27,922 nt of DNA, taken from positions 1 to 27,922 of IMG/VR virus record IMGVR_UViG_3300034190_000995. One strand, given 5' to 3'. Both the position numbers and the translations under genes were made by a program. Shown here piece by piece: positions 1 to 8,493 of the stretch. The notes beneath the pieces are model-generated. The model saw only the letters and a program-made list of their open reading frames with translations. It did not search any database and had not been told where the DNA came from. This DNA comes from a virus. The first letter of the stretch is position 1. Each line of letters opens with the position of its first letter.

Positions 1-93
1 GCGATAGACCGAGTAGAAGGAAACGCAGTTAAATTAGTTGATAGATTAGAATTTAGTTATAACAACTTTACGGCTGTTAAACAGTGGATGTAG
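1..93 (+). CDS. C-terminal end of an unidentified upstream gene (partial)
   Basis: The first base is in frame with a 30-codon open stretch that ends at TAG 91-93. The visible tail contains LVDRLEFSYNNFTAVKQWM and is not enough to name a family. It lies immediately before a block of virion-type genes in the same direction, so a structural protein is likely by position only. The stop codon overlaps the only purine-rich stretch in front of the next gene. Confidence 0.6.
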   Translation, partial: AIDRVEGNAVKLVDRLEFSYNNFTAVKQWM

Positions 94-96
94 GAA

Positions 97-495
97 ATGA
101 AATCATTTAAAGAACTTGTTAAAAAAATAGAAGATGGTCTTGATGAAAGAAAAGTAATGAATATTACTCAGAGAAGGGCTCTCGCGAGAAGAATGAAAAG
201 ACTCGCAAAGTCAGCGTCATTTAAGAGAAAAAGACAGTTATCTCTTCGTAGAGTCGCGACTGGTGATAAACTTAAAAAGAGAGCGATGAAAGCAGCAAAA
301 CTCTTTTTGATAAAGAAATTTATGGGTAATGTAGATTATAAGAGTTTACCTATCGCACAAAAGATGAGAATAGACCAACAGATATTAAGTAAGAAAGGTT
401 CTGCGATACCAAAGATTGCAAAAAAGATTGAACGACAATTAAGAAAAAAAGAAGTGGAGAGAGTCAGAAAGTTAAGACAGACTAAAAAGGATTAA
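97..495 (+). CDS. small very basic virion-associated protein with MK-x-F leader
   Basis: This 132-aa protein is extremely rich in Lys and Arg, with clusters such as RRMKRLAK and KRKRQLSLRR near residues 30-55 and a basic tail, so nucleic-acid binding is plausible. It begins MKSFKELVKKIEDG, resembling the leader that targets T4 internal proteins into the prohead, where the gp21 protease cuts after Glu. The start codon has only a weak AGGA three bases upstream, formed by the previous stop. It is followed after two bases by the nucleotidyltransferase fusion gene. I know similar basic proteins from marine T4-like phages but no assigned function; a DNA-condensing internal head protein is an inference. 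Confidence 0.8.
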   Translation: MKSFKELVKKIEDGLDERKVMNITQRRALARRMKRLAKSASFKRKRQLSLRRVATGDKLKKRAMKAAKLFLIKKFMGNVDYKSLPIAQKMRIDQQILSKKGSAIPKIAKKIERQLRKKEVERVRKLRQTKKD

Positions 496-497
496 TT

Positions 498-2750
498 ATG
501 AGTATGAAAAGTTTTTCAGTTATATTAAAAGAACAAAAAGATACAGTTGTATTTGCGTTTGGTCGTTTCAACCCACCAACAACTGGTCACGAGAAACTTA
601 TTAATAAGGTTGCGAGTGTCGCTGGAACAAGTGATTATTTTATTTACCCATCGTTCACACAAAAACCAAGTAAAGACCCACTACCACATTCTTTAAAAAT
701 CGCATACATGAGAAAGATGTTTCCAAAACACGCCAGAAAGATTATCGCTGATAAGAGTGCGGTAACCGCAATAAACATCGCAGTTAAACTTTATGAGAAA
801 GGTTATAAGAATCTTATCATGGTCGCAGGTTCAGATAGAATCGCTGAGTTTAAAAAATTATTACAAACATATAATGGTGTCGAAGGAAAAAGACATGGTT
901 TCTATAAGTTTGATAAAATCGATGTAGTATCTGCGGGAGAAAGAGACCCAGACGCAGAAGGTGTAACTGGAATGTCTGCTTCAAAAATGAGAGCGGCAGC
1001 AGCAGAGGGTGATATTCAATCATTTAAAAAAGGATTACCAATAGGATTTAAAGACACAGAAAAATTATTCAAAGATGTACGAAAGTATATGAATATTCGT
1101 GATGAAAAAGATTTAGGTGAAATGAATGATTACGAACTATTTAGAGACGCATATTTAACTGGACTTATTTGTAATGTTGGAGATATGACAGATAATGGTG
1201 AAATAGTTAGAAGAGGAACTAATTATGTTACTATTGTAACTGAATCTGGTGATTATCAAAAAGTTTGGTTAAGAGATTTACAAGAACAAAAAGTTAAACA
1301 AGACCCAGACATTAAAAAAAGACCAGGTACACAACCTGCGAAATATTATGGAAAAGACGCAGATGGTGATGAAATGGCGAAGTCAACCAAACAGGCGAGA
1401 GCAAGACATTTCGAAAAAGGTGCGAAGAAAGATGATGATGACCCAAGCGCATATAAACCAGCACCTGGCGATAAAAGTGCAGATACCAAACCATCAAAGT
1501 ATACTAAAAAGTTTAAACAAATGTTTGGTGAAAAAGATAATCCAAGAATACCAAGAAAAAAAGGACAACATCAAAACAGTCCAAGTCATTCAGACTTATA
1601 TACAGATGAAAACCCAGTAGGAACTATTAAAGGACTTGGTTTTAAAGATGTTGAAACCGCAAAGGCGTCTATTAAAAAAATAGAGAACTCTGGTAAAACA
1701 CACGCACATAAAATACAGGCGGCAGTCGCGATGGAACAAAGAGCGAAAGTCGCAGGTAAGAAAGAAGAAGCGTCAATCTATCGTAAGTATATCGATAAGA
1801 TGAAAGAAAAGACTAAGGAAATGCAAAAAGAAAACGCACCAGATACTCAAGACGCAATGAAAAGATATAAAGATGGAAAGGCTGGTTTTACAGATATCGC
1901 ACATCTTAAGGCGAAAGGATTAATACCAAGAGCAGATGGAACAAAAAGAAAATCTGCGAAATACGAATCATTTAAACTTGTAGAAAAATTAGAAGGACTT
2001 GTAAAAAAATCTGATAAATCTGGTATTCCATACAGTATACTTAAAAAAGTTTATGACAGAGGAATGGCCGCATGGAGAACAGGACATAGACCAGGCACTA
2101 CTCCACAACAATGGGGATACGCAAGAGTAAATAGTTTTATTGTTGGTGGTAAGACTAGAACTACTGGAGATGCAGACCTTTGGAAAAAATATAAAGGTAT
2201 GAAAGAAACACTTGGTGAAACAATCGAACCAAATCCACAAAACATTATAGAGGAAGCGATTGACTATCATTTAGAGTGTCATGTTCCATTATCAGAATCA
2301 ATCTTTAGAATGCACTCAGAAAGTTATTATGAATTTTACAAACAGTTAAAAGTTAGGTATAATAATAAAGAACTAAAAGATATTAGTGTATTTGATGAAG
2401 ATTTACTAAAAACAGATATTGGAGAGTTTGAACTATACGAAGGAAAAGAAGTACCTTTAGATGTACCACTTTTTGAAGATGAGCATGTTGAATTAAATGT
2501 ACCAAAAAGAGGTGGCCCAAAGAAATTTTATGTTTATGTAAAGGATGGGGATAAAGTTAAAAAAGTTACATTTGGAGATACCACAGGATTAAAAGTTAAG
2601 TTAGATGATGTAGAAGCGAGAAAAAACTTCGCAGCGAGACATAATTGTGATACTGCGAATGATAAAACTACCGCAAGATACTGGTCATGTAGACTACCAT
2701 ATTACGCAGATAGTTTAGGACTATCTGGTGGTGGAAGATTTTTTTGGTAA
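498..2750 (+). CDS. multidomain virion-type protein with N-terminal nucleotidyltransferase domain
   Basis: The 750-aa product has an N-terminal cytidylyltransferase/NMN-adenylyltransferase-like Rossmann domain at residues 17-200. It shows FGRFNPPTTGH at 21-31, GSDR at 111-114 and TGMSASKMR at 157-165, the last corresponding to the ISST-x-R-type motif. A probable small beta domain follows (about 206-264), then a Lys-rich linker and a helical module (about 375-434). Next comes a segment with YDRGMAAWRTGHRPGTT (about 500-575) that I recall as DUF5824 of phage proteins, and a C-terminal domain (about 666-750) ending in ARYWSCRLPYY, similar to DUF5872. Start 498 has AAGG at 487-490 with 7-base spacing; ATG 504 would give a clean MKSF leader. 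The substrate cannot be read from the sequence. The fused phage domains argue for a virion-packaged enzyme rather than a cytosolic NAD-salvage enzyme. Confidence 0.85.
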   Translation: MSMKSFSVILKEQKDTVVFAFGRFNPPTTGHEKLINKVASVAGTSDYFIYPSFTQKPSKDPLPHSLKIAYMRKMFPKHARKIIADKSAVTAINIAVKLYEKGYKNLIMVAGSDRIAEFKKLLQTYNGVEGKRHGFYKFDKIDVVSAGERDPDAEGVTGMSASKMRAAAAEGDIQSFKKGLPIGFKDTEKLFKDVRKYMNIRDEKDLGEMNDYELFRDAYLTGLICNVGDMTDNGEIVRRGTNYVTIVTESGDYQKVWLRDLQEQKVKQDPDIKKRPGTQPAKYYGKDADGDEMAKSTKQARARHFEKGAKKDDDDPSAYKPAPGDKSADTKPSKYTKKFKQMFGEKDNPRIPRKKGQHQNSPSHSDLYTDENPVGTIKGLGFKDVETAKASIKKIENSGKTHAHKIQAAVAMEQRAKVAGKKEEASIYRKYIDKMKEKTKEMQKENAPDTQDAMKRYKDGKAGFTDIAHLKAKGLIPRADGTKRKSAKYESFKLVEKLEGLVKKSDKSGIPYSILKKVYDRGMAAWRTGHRPGTTPQQWGYARVNSFIVGGKTRTTGDADLWKKYKGMKETLGETIEPNPQNIIEEAIDYHLECHVPLSESIFRMHSESYYEFYKQLKVRYNNKELKDISVFDEDLLKTDIGEFELYEGKEVPLDVPLFEDEHVELNVPKRGGPKKFYVYVKDGDKVKKVTFGDTTGLKVKLDDVEARKNFAARHNCDTANDKTTARYWSCRLPYYADSLGLSGGGRFFW

Positions 2751-3019
2751 TGAATAAACCTTATAAGGAGAGTGGAGATGGTTTTCATGTGGTTAGAGTT
2801 TTTGAATCAACTACACAGGAAGAAGAACTCGTATGGCACTACGACAAAGAAGACAGGATAGTAGTATCATCAGAAGAAACAGATTGGATGATTCAGATGG
2901 ATAATGAACTTCCAAAACCAATTGAAAAGGATATTCCTTTTCTAATTAAAGAAGGTGTATATCATCGTTTAATCAAGGGTAGTGAAACACTTGTATTAGA
3001 GATTTGGAAAGATAAATAA
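2750..3019 (+). CDS. small cupin-like protein, function unknown
   Basis: An 89-aa product starts at ATG 2750, whose A is the last base of the previous TAA stop, so translation is coupled. A TTG at 2744 in the same frame is possible but less likely. The pattern ELVWHYDKEDR, then alternating beta-type residues, then IKEGVYHRL resembles the two half-motifs of a single-domain cupin; the metal ligands are only partly present. No signal peptide or membrane segment is visible. It ends just before a candidate late promoter that overlaps its stop codon. The cupin call is inference from pattern only. Confidence 0.7.
   Translation: MNKPYKESGDGFHVVRVFESTTQEEELVWHYDKEDRIVVSSEETDWMIQMDNELPKPIEKDIPFLIKEGVYHRLIKGSETLVLEIWKDK
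3011..3018 (+). promoter_or_regulatory. candidate T4-type late promoter (GATAAATA)
   Basis: GATAAATA matches the relaxed NATAAATA late box and overlaps the TAA stop (3017-3019) of the cupin-like gene. The expected transcription start near 3024 leaves a short leader that still contains GGAG (3027-3030) before ATG 3037. Confidence 0.45.
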
Positions 3020-3036
3020 TACGATAGGAGATATTA

Positions 3037-5103
3037 ATGAATATTAATGTAAATAACGAACTAAAAAAGGTAAGAGAGAAAGAAATAAATGATATTCTTG
3101 AATACGCAGAATGCGGTTTAACTGTAAGAGAAATCGTAGAAGTCACAAATTATGACATTACATATGTTAATAATATCATTAAGAACTCTCCACTTCAAAT
3201 CAATGAAGTAACAACGAATTATAAAGAAGTTGCGAAAGACATTCAAAAGATGATGAAAAAAGATAGAATGAAGTTTATTAGTACTAAAGACATTCAAGAC
3301 TATGTTGATAATAACGCAGACAGTCCTCACAAAGTAGAGATTGATAGAATAGAAAGTGAACTAAAAAAACTTCGTGTTTCAGTTGTCGATAAGTTTCCAC
3401 AGAGAAGAGAAGAATTAGATAAAGAAGATGAACCTACAGTACAAAAAGTAGTTCAAATGTTGAAAAAGGCAAGTAAAGCACACGCAGGTCAAGCGAAAGA
3501 ATTAGAAAAGGCAGTTAAAGAAGAAGATGAACTTGATGAATCTAAAATGGTAGATGTTTTATTTAAGAAACATCCAAAATTTAAAAATGGTTGGACAGTA
3601 GTTAAAGTAAATAATATTACAGACGCAGAAAAAAATAAAGCAAAAAGAGATTCTAAAAACTTTATGTATGTACCTAGTGCGAGTATTAGAGATTTAACAA
3701 AAGCAAAACCTGGTGATAACTTTGAGTTTCCACAGGATAATGACCCAGAAGGAGAAATTGTAAAACTTCGTGAAGCACAAGCGGTCGCAGGTGGTAAGGT
3801 TCATAAATTTGTTACAGGTAATAATATAACTTTAAATGGAAAGAAATATCCAAAAGTAGAGTTCGAAGTAATTAATGTTGATAACGCAAAGAAAGAAGTT
3901 TTATTAAAGGCTCTTTCACCAAAACAACCAAACAAAAAAGACATGGTAAGAATACCTTTTAGAATGTTAAGAAGAGGGCCATTTACAAAATCAGAAGTAA
4001 ATGAAACAAAAGAAAGTTTTGAGGTTCTTGATGAAGCGAAAAAGATGGACTTATTTAAATACTTAAAATTATCACCAAAAGATAAAGAAGAGGTAGACCC
4101 TGCAGATATTGATGATGTCGCAACAGAGAAAGATGTCGCGAACGCAAATAAAAATATTATGATTCAACTTAAAAAACAAATAGAATTAGGCGATAAGTAT
4201 AAAGTTGAATTTGGGGATAAGAAAACAACAAGAGTTCCAGATAAGATTGCGAAGGCAGCAATCGCACTTTATGATAAACATAGAACATCTTTTCAAAAAC
4301 TCGACTATCAAAGAGCGATTAGTGGAAATTATAAAAACCTTTTAGCACTTGTAAAAAGAGGTAAAATATTTCAATTCGAATCATACGAGATAGGAAAAGA
4401 TTACGCATTACACGCAATGGAAGTCACACCTGGTCAAGATGTAGTTGATTACAAGAAAGAAAAAGAATTAAAAGAAGTTAAAAGTTGTCCACTCGCAACC
4501 ACTGATGTTTCAGTGAATACAAAGAACAGAGATGCAACTACAAAGAACTTTATGTATGGCCCATTGAATATAGATGAACCAGGTGATTATTGGGAAAAAA
4601 TGGCAGACAAGTGGGACACTACTGTTGAAGCAGCAAAGAAATCTTTATGTGGTAATTGTGTCGCATTTGATATATCACCAAGTATGGAAGAATGTATGCC
4701 TGGCGAAGTTTCAGATGATAGTGGAAAGTTAGGATATTGCTGGATGCACCACTTCAAATGTCATTCTGCAAGAAGTTGTACAACATGGGCAAAAGGTGGC
4801 CCAATTACTACTGATGAAGTTTCAGATGGTTGGGAAGAAAGAAATAAAACTCAATCAGAGGCAACAGATAATCAAATGATTACTACAGTTGTTAAGAAGT
4901 TTCCATTCGTAAGTAAGATAAAAAATAAATCTACACAGTTAAAAGTATCACAGGGGGCATATCATTTTATGAAAAATAAAGGCCCTAAAGGTGAATTCAT
5001 GTTAAAGAATTTAGTTACAAAACTGGGTAAAGACAAAGCGATGGATTTTGTACAAAATTATAGACAACATAAATTAAGAATGGGAGAAGAAAAAAATGGG
5101 TAA
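3037..5103 (+). CDS. modular virion-type protein with N-terminal HTH and Cys-rich domain
   Basis: The 688-aa product starts behind GGAG with a 6-base gap. Residues about 15-50 (ILEYAECGLTVREIVEVTNY and following) look like a helix-turn-helix. A charged helical part ends with DELDES near 162-169, and another junction with FEVLDEAKKMDLF lies near 327-339. Residues about 482-590 carry a Cys-rich domain with SCPL, LCGNC, EECMPG, GYCWMHH, FKCH and SCTTWAKGG: at least seven Cys plus His, and Trp and Gly pairs, suggesting a Zn or Fe-S site. I recall this cassette from other marine phage proteins and it faintly recalls HiPIP. The ELDE junctions match those of the 9315-10688 protein. It overlaps the next gene by 8 bases. 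A packaged DNA-binding or redox protein is an inference. Confidence 0.8.
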   Translation: MNINVNNELKKVREKEINDILEYAECGLTVREIVEVTNYDITYVNNIIKNSPLQINEVTTNYKEVAKDIQKMMKKDRMKFISTKDIQDYVDNNADSPHKVEIDRIESELKKLRVSVVDKFPQRREELDKEDEPTVQKVVQMLKKASKAHAGQAKELEKAVKEEDELDESKMVDVLFKKHPKFKNGWTVVKVNNITDAEKNKAKRDSKNFMYVPSASIRDLTKAKPGDNFEFPQDNDPEGEIVKLREAQAVAGGKVHKFVTGNNITLNGKKYPKVEFEVINVDNAKKEVLLKALSPKQPNKKDMVRIPFRMLRRGPFTKSEVNETKESFEVLDEAKKMDLFKYLKLSPKDKEEVDPADIDDVATEKDVANANKNIMIQLKKQIELGDKYKVEFGDKKTTRVPDKIAKAAIALYDKHRTSFQKLDYQRAISGNYKNLLALVKRGKIFQFESYEIGKDYALHAMEVTPGQDVVDYKKEKELKEVKSCPLATTDVSVNTKNRDATTKNFMYGPLNIDEPGDYWEKMADKWDTTVEAAKKSLCGNCVAFDISPSMEECMPGEVSDDSGKLGYCWMHHFKCHSARSCTTWAKGGPITTDEVSDGWEERNKTQSEATDNQMITTVVKKFPFVSKIKNKSTQLKVSQGAYHFMKNKGPKGEFMLKNLVTKLGKDKAMDFVQNYRQHKLRMGEEKNG

Positions 5104-5419
5104 AAAGTACTTAGATACAAAACCAGGTACATTGGAATCATCAGTTATAAATGTATGGAAAGACGCAATCAAAGAACAAGATGATGAATATAAAAAAGTA
5201 TTCCAAGCGGCAATGAAAAAATTTGGTGTTAAATCACCTGCAGAGTTCAAAGATGAAAAAAAGAAAAAAGAATTCTTTGATTATGTAGACGCACAATATA
5301 AAGCACCTGGTGAAAAACCAGAACCAGGCGAACCAGGATTTAAAAAAGAAGGTAAACATAAAACTCTAACTGGTAAACCTGTGGATAAAGTTGTAATTAA
5401 TCCTAAGATAGAGGATTAA
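5096..5419 (+). CDS. small virion-associated protein with KFG-x(6)-F repeat module
   Basis: A 107-aa Lys/Glu-rich protein whose ATG lies inside the end of the preceding gene. Residues about 34-68 contain KFGVKSPAEF followed by a Lys-rich stretch and FFDYVDAQYK. The same spacing occurs in the 9315-10688 protein (KFKEIGGTDF, then FIDFVNKEYK), so both carry one small phage module of unknown function. The C-terminus is Pro/Gly/Lys-rich and probably disordered. No catalytic motif is visible. Confidence 0.75.
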   Translation: MGKKYLDTKPGTLESSVINVWKDAIKEQDDEYKKVFQAAMKKFGVKSPAEFKDEKKKKEFFDYVDAQYKAPGEKPEPGEPGFKKEGKHKTLTGKPVDKVVINPKIED

Positions 5420-5421
5420 CT

Positions 5422-5970
5422 ATGATAGAATTTGGTAATGTAACAAGAGGTCTATCAGAAGGTAAGTTTTTAGATTTACCATTAATATACTGTGATTTAG
5501 ATGGTGTCCTAGTTAATCTTATGAAAGGCGCTAATGAATTAATATTACCACTATACCCAAATGTAAAAGATTGGACAGAAGTGGATAAAGAAGAAAGATG
5601 GAAGATAATCTCTGGTAAAAAAGACTTCTGGAAGAATTTAGAATTTATGCCAAATGGTATCAGATTATGGAATTTTATTAAACCATATAATCCTAATATT
5701 TTAAGTGCGTATTCTAAAAGAGATATAAACTCTAAAAGAGATAAATTACTATGGGTAACAAAAAATCTTGGTAGATTACCTAGAAAAAACATTCTTATTG
5801 TTTTAAGAAAAGATAAGAAGAGATTCGCTGTTTCGGATGGAACACCGAATATACTCATAGATGATTATGATAAGAATATAAATGAATGGAAAAACGCAGG
5901 TGGAATAGGTATTTTACATAAAAGTATACCAAATACCATCGGTGAATTAAAGAAATTAGGATTTAAATAA
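5422..5970 (+). CDS. HAD-superfamily phosphatase / 5'(3')-nucleotidase-like
   Basis: The 182-aa product shows the HAD motifs in order: CDLDGVLVN at 24-32 (nucleophile D25 and general acid D27), LSAYSK near 94-99 (motif II), Lys in a KDKKRF stretch near 130-135 (motif III) and ILIDDYDKN at 144-152 (motif IV). The layout fits the small 5'(3')-deoxyribonucleotidase-like HAD proteins common in T4-like phages; the substrate cannot be read here. The ribosome site is GAGG with 7-base spacing. It lies within the virion block rather than with the nucleotide-metabolism genes and is followed by a strong late promoter. Confidence 0.85.
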   Translation: MIEFGNVTRGLSEGKFLDLPLIYCDLDGVLVNLMKGANELILPLYPNVKDWTEVDKEERWKIISGKKDFWKNLEFMPNGIRLWNFIKPYNPNILSAYSKRDINSKRDKLLWVTKNLGRLPRKNILIVLRKDKKRFAVSDGTPNILIDDYDKNINEWKNAGGIGILHKSIPNTIGELKKLGFK

Positions 5971-5971
5971 C

Positions 5972-5979
5972 TATAAATA
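5972..5979 (+). promoter_or_regulatory. T4-type late promoter (TATAAATA)
   Basis: An exact TATAAATA, the sigma-gp55 late consensus, lies two bases after the HAD stop. The predicted start near 5985 gives a leader of about 27 bases that includes AAAGGAG (5998-6004) before the ATG at 6012. Confidence 0.8.
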
Positions 5980-6011
5980 GTTATATAAATTTTATTTAAA
6001 GGAGAACACAC

Positions 6012-7547
6012 ATGAGCTCATGGAATATGAATGATGGTTCTGCATTATCTGGTACATATACTTTCACAAATGGAAGTGCAGTTGTACAAGGTAACTCAAG
6101 TGCAGATACATCAGAACTTAAAATTGGGGATATTGTAATCGATGACAATGGTGATAAGGTAAGAGTAAAAAATATCGCACCTACTAGAACTGTTGCAACA
6201 TCCGCTGTCAATACATCCAATGAACAAGTTACAATTACTGACCACGGCTTTGTAGCAAACCAAGAAGTCTTATATGAGGCGAATGGTGGAACTGCAATCG
6301 CTGGTCTAACAGATTCAACAGTATTTTTCATAAAAACTGTTTCAAGTGCAAACGCATTTACATTATCTGCAACTGCTGGTGGCTCAGAAATTGATATTAC
6401 TGGAACTGGTAATAATGCACAGACATTCTCTGGTGCATCAACAAAAGCATTTACCGCAACTGGTAATTTTTCACCATCTACAAATAGTGGGTCATCTTGT
6501 ACAGTAACTAGACCACCTCACGATTTTGATTCAGCATTTCCACACACAGATGATACAAACATCTTTGGTGTAACTGCTACAGAGGCGGAAGCTGGTTTTG
6601 ATAATATTACATCACTGGCATTAGGAACAAACGCTGGTACAACATATCAGTCTGCACCTTCAGTTACAATTCCAGTACCAACTGTTAGAACAATCGCAAC
6701 TGCAAAAGTTTCGACTGCAAATAACACTATTGAAATTTCTGGTCATAACATCAGAACTGGTACAGAATTTAAATATCAAGATGGTGGTGGAACTGCACTC
6801 GCTGGTTTAGTAGATAACACAAGTTATTTCGCAATCAGACACACAGAGGATTTAATTAAACTTGCTTCAAGTTTATCAAATGCACAGGCAGGTACCGCAA
6901 TCAGCCTAACGGGTACTGGTAACAACGCACAAACTTTAGAGGGGATTCAAGCAACAGCGACCGCTACTGTATCAGCGGCTGGTAAAGTCACAGGATATAC
7001 AGTAACAAATGTTGGTTCAGATTATCAATCTGTTCCTTCAATTACAGTCGCAGCACCTGGTACTGAAACATTAGATTTAACTGACTCTTCAGTATTCATT
7101 GTTGCAGATGATGAAATCGTTGTATCAGCTGGATTCTACGGCGCGATAGAAACGGGTGACCAAGTCACTTATGATGATGGTTCTGGTGGAACAGCACCAG
7201 CAGGATTTACCGCTGGAGAAACATTGTTCCTCATAAAATCTGCAACTTCAAACAAAATTTCTGTCGCTACTTCATTTGCAAACGCAACTGCAGGTACAAA
7301 AAGAGATTTAACAGCAGTCGCAGCAGGTGGAACAGCACATACACTTATCGGTGTTACTGCAAACGCAACAGCAACAACTGGTATGGGTGATTCTGCAGGC
7401 GCAACATCTTCAGAAGTTACGCACGTTGGTTGGGTAAAGAAAACTGTTGGAACTGGTGGTAGAGCAGGTAGAGTATTCTACGAAACTCTAGTCGCAGCAT
7501 CAAGCATTTCTGGTGATGGTGAGGATATCACAACACCAGACAGTTAA
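6012..7547 (+). CDS. repeat-rich virion structural protein (fiber/neck-like)
   Basis: This 511-aa Thr/Ser/Ala/Gly-rich protein is Lys-poor, unlike its neighbours. It contains three diverged copies of a beta-rich unit at about 69-139, 237-309 and 364-445, with recurring GGTAIAGLTDST-like, F-I-K/R and DITGTGNNAQT elements. A shorter repeat, YQS-x-PS, occurs at 212-217 and 338-343. N-terminal MSSWNMNDGSALSG and C-terminal VGWVKKTVGTGGRAGRVFYE resemble structural proteins of marine T4-like phages. It starts behind AAAGGAG and has its own late promoter. Its alanine codon context (many TGCA) differs from neighbouring genes, a possible sign of separate origin. The exact position in the particle is unknown. 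Confidence 0.85.
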   Translation: MSSWNMNDGSALSGTYTFTNGSAVVQGNSSADTSELKIGDIVIDDNGDKVRVKNIAPTRTVATSAVNTSNEQVTITDHGFVANQEVLYEANGGTAIAGLTDSTVFFIKTVSSANAFTLSATAGGSEIDITGTGNNAQTFSGASTKAFTATGNFSPSTNSGSSCTVTRPPHDFDSAFPHTDDTNIFGVTATEAEAGFDNITSLALGTNAGTTYQSAPSVTIPVPTVRTIATAKVSTANNTIEISGHNIRTGTEFKYQDGGGTALAGLVDNTSYFAIRHTEDLIKLASSLSNAQAGTAISLTGTGNNAQTLEGIQATATATVSAAGKVTGYTVTNVGSDYQSVPSITVAAPGTETLDLTDSSVFIVADDEIVVSAGFYGAIETGDQVTYDDGSGGTAPAGFTAGETLFLIKSATSNKISVATSFANATAGTKRDLTAVAAGGTAHTLIGVTANATATTGMGDSAGATSSEVTHVGWVKKTVGTGGRAGRVFYETLVAASSISGDGEDITTPDS

Positions 7548-7572
7548 TTAAATATTTTGAGGTGAATTTTAT

Positions 7573-7815
7573 ATGATTAATAGAGAACAAATAACAAGTC
7601 GTAAACAAGACCTTGAAAAAGACACAGAGGCAACTCAAACCCTTATTCAAGGTCTGGAACGACAAAGAGAACAAGCGATACAGAGATTGGCAGCACTAAG
7701 TGGTGCCATACAACAATGTGACGCATTTCTCGGAATGATAGATATTAAAGAAAGTGATAACGAACAAAGTGTCGTTAGTAGCATTCCCGATAAGAAGAAA
7801 AGAAAAAATTCTTAG
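7573..7815 (+). CDS. small coiled-coil protein in structural cluster
   Basis: The 80-aa product starts behind GAGGTGA. Residues 4-50 form a continuous heptad-rich helix (LEKDTEATQTLIQGLERQ and on to LSGAIQQCDAFLGMI), followed by a polar tail ending KKKRKNS. Similar short helical proteins ending in a GAIQQCD-like motif occur next to fiber-like genes in marine phages. A tail or fiber accessory or chaperone role is positional inference. Confidence 0.75.
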   Translation: MINREQITSRKQDLEKDTEATQTLIQGLERQREQAIQRLAALSGAIQQCDAFLGMIDIKESDNEQSVVSSIPDKKKRKNS

Positions 7816-7834
7816 GGGTTTATAGGAGAAAAAA

Positions 7835-8287
7835 ATGGCTGATAAGAAAATTACAGCATTAACAGATTTAGGAACAGGTATCGCTGCCGTTGATTTATTT
7901 CACATCATCGATGACCCATCTGGAACACCTGTTAACAAAAAAATTAGTGTATCCAATGTATTTAATCACATTCCAACTTGGATTGGATTAGATGGAACTG
8001 CACAAACAATTTCAAATAGAACAGACGCAGTTAACATAACAACATCTATTACATTAATAGATACAAATACTGCAGGTGGAACTCACGCAGGTTCTCTCGC
8101 AGATGGTTCAAATGGACAATTAAAAATTATTATAATGAAAGCAGATGGTGGTGACGCAGTTATTACCCCATCTAATTTTAAAAATGGTTCAACCATCACA
8201 TTGAATGACGCAGGTGATTCTATCGTGTTAATATTCACAGATAGTAACTGGCACATTCTCGCAAATACTGGTTGTACTATCGCATAA
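7835..8287 (+). CDS. small virion structural protein (fiber-like)
   Basis: A 150-aa product behind TAGGAGAA. The N-terminus KITALTDLGTGIAAVDLFHI is typical of phage fiber or appendage proteins that open with a short anchoring segment, and the rest is beta-rich, ending SNWHILANTGCTIA, a pattern often seen at the end of small phage surface proteins. It follows the 511-aa structural protein and the coiled-coil protein, and probably belongs to the same late transcript from 5972. Confidence 0.75.
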   Translation: MADKKITALTDLGTGIAAVDLFHIIDDPSGTPVNKKISVSNVFNHIPTWIGLDGTAQTISNRTDAVNITTSITLIDTNTAGGTHAGSLADGSNGQLKIIIMKADGGDAVITPSNFKNGSTITLNDAGDSIVLIFTDSNWHILANTGCTIA

Positions 8288-8298
8288 GGAATAGTATC

Positions 8299-8493
8299 AT
8301 GAGTAGAGATGATGGAGTAAAATACGGTGCAGGTGGTAGACCATATGTCGAACCACCTACACCTAAGAAAAATAAAAAAGAAGTTTTGAGTGAAGTTATA
8401 AATGAAGAATCTACAGATTTAAAAACTGAACAAGATTCAAATGATGGAATAAAAACTTCAAGAGGTAAAAAAAAGAAAAATGAAAAGGTTTAA
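8299..8493 (+). CDS. small Lys-rich protein, unknown function
   Basis: A 64-aa product starts at ATG 8299, preceded by AAGGAA with suitable spacing; an in-frame TTG at 8272 lies inside the previous gene and is less likely. The N-terminus DDGVKYGAGGRPYVEPPTP is Gly/Pro-rich and the C-terminus ends in GKKKKNEKV. No domain is visible. It overlaps the next gene by 14 bases, so the two are probably translated together. Confidence 0.65.
   Translation: MSRDDGVKYGAGGRPYVEPPTPKKNKKEVLSEVINEESTDLKTEQDSNDGIKTSRGKKKKNEKV

Noticed and set aside
1348-1620. Plus-strand frame of 90 aa inside the nucleotidyltransferase fusion
   Set aside because: It is a shifted frame within a long, well-supported gene, lacks a ribosome site and has no recognisable protein pattern.
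5403-5858. Minus-strand frame of 151 aa opposite the HAD gene
   Set aside because: It lies wholly against a gene with clear HAD motifs; it has no ribosome site or promoter, and every supported gene is on the + strand.
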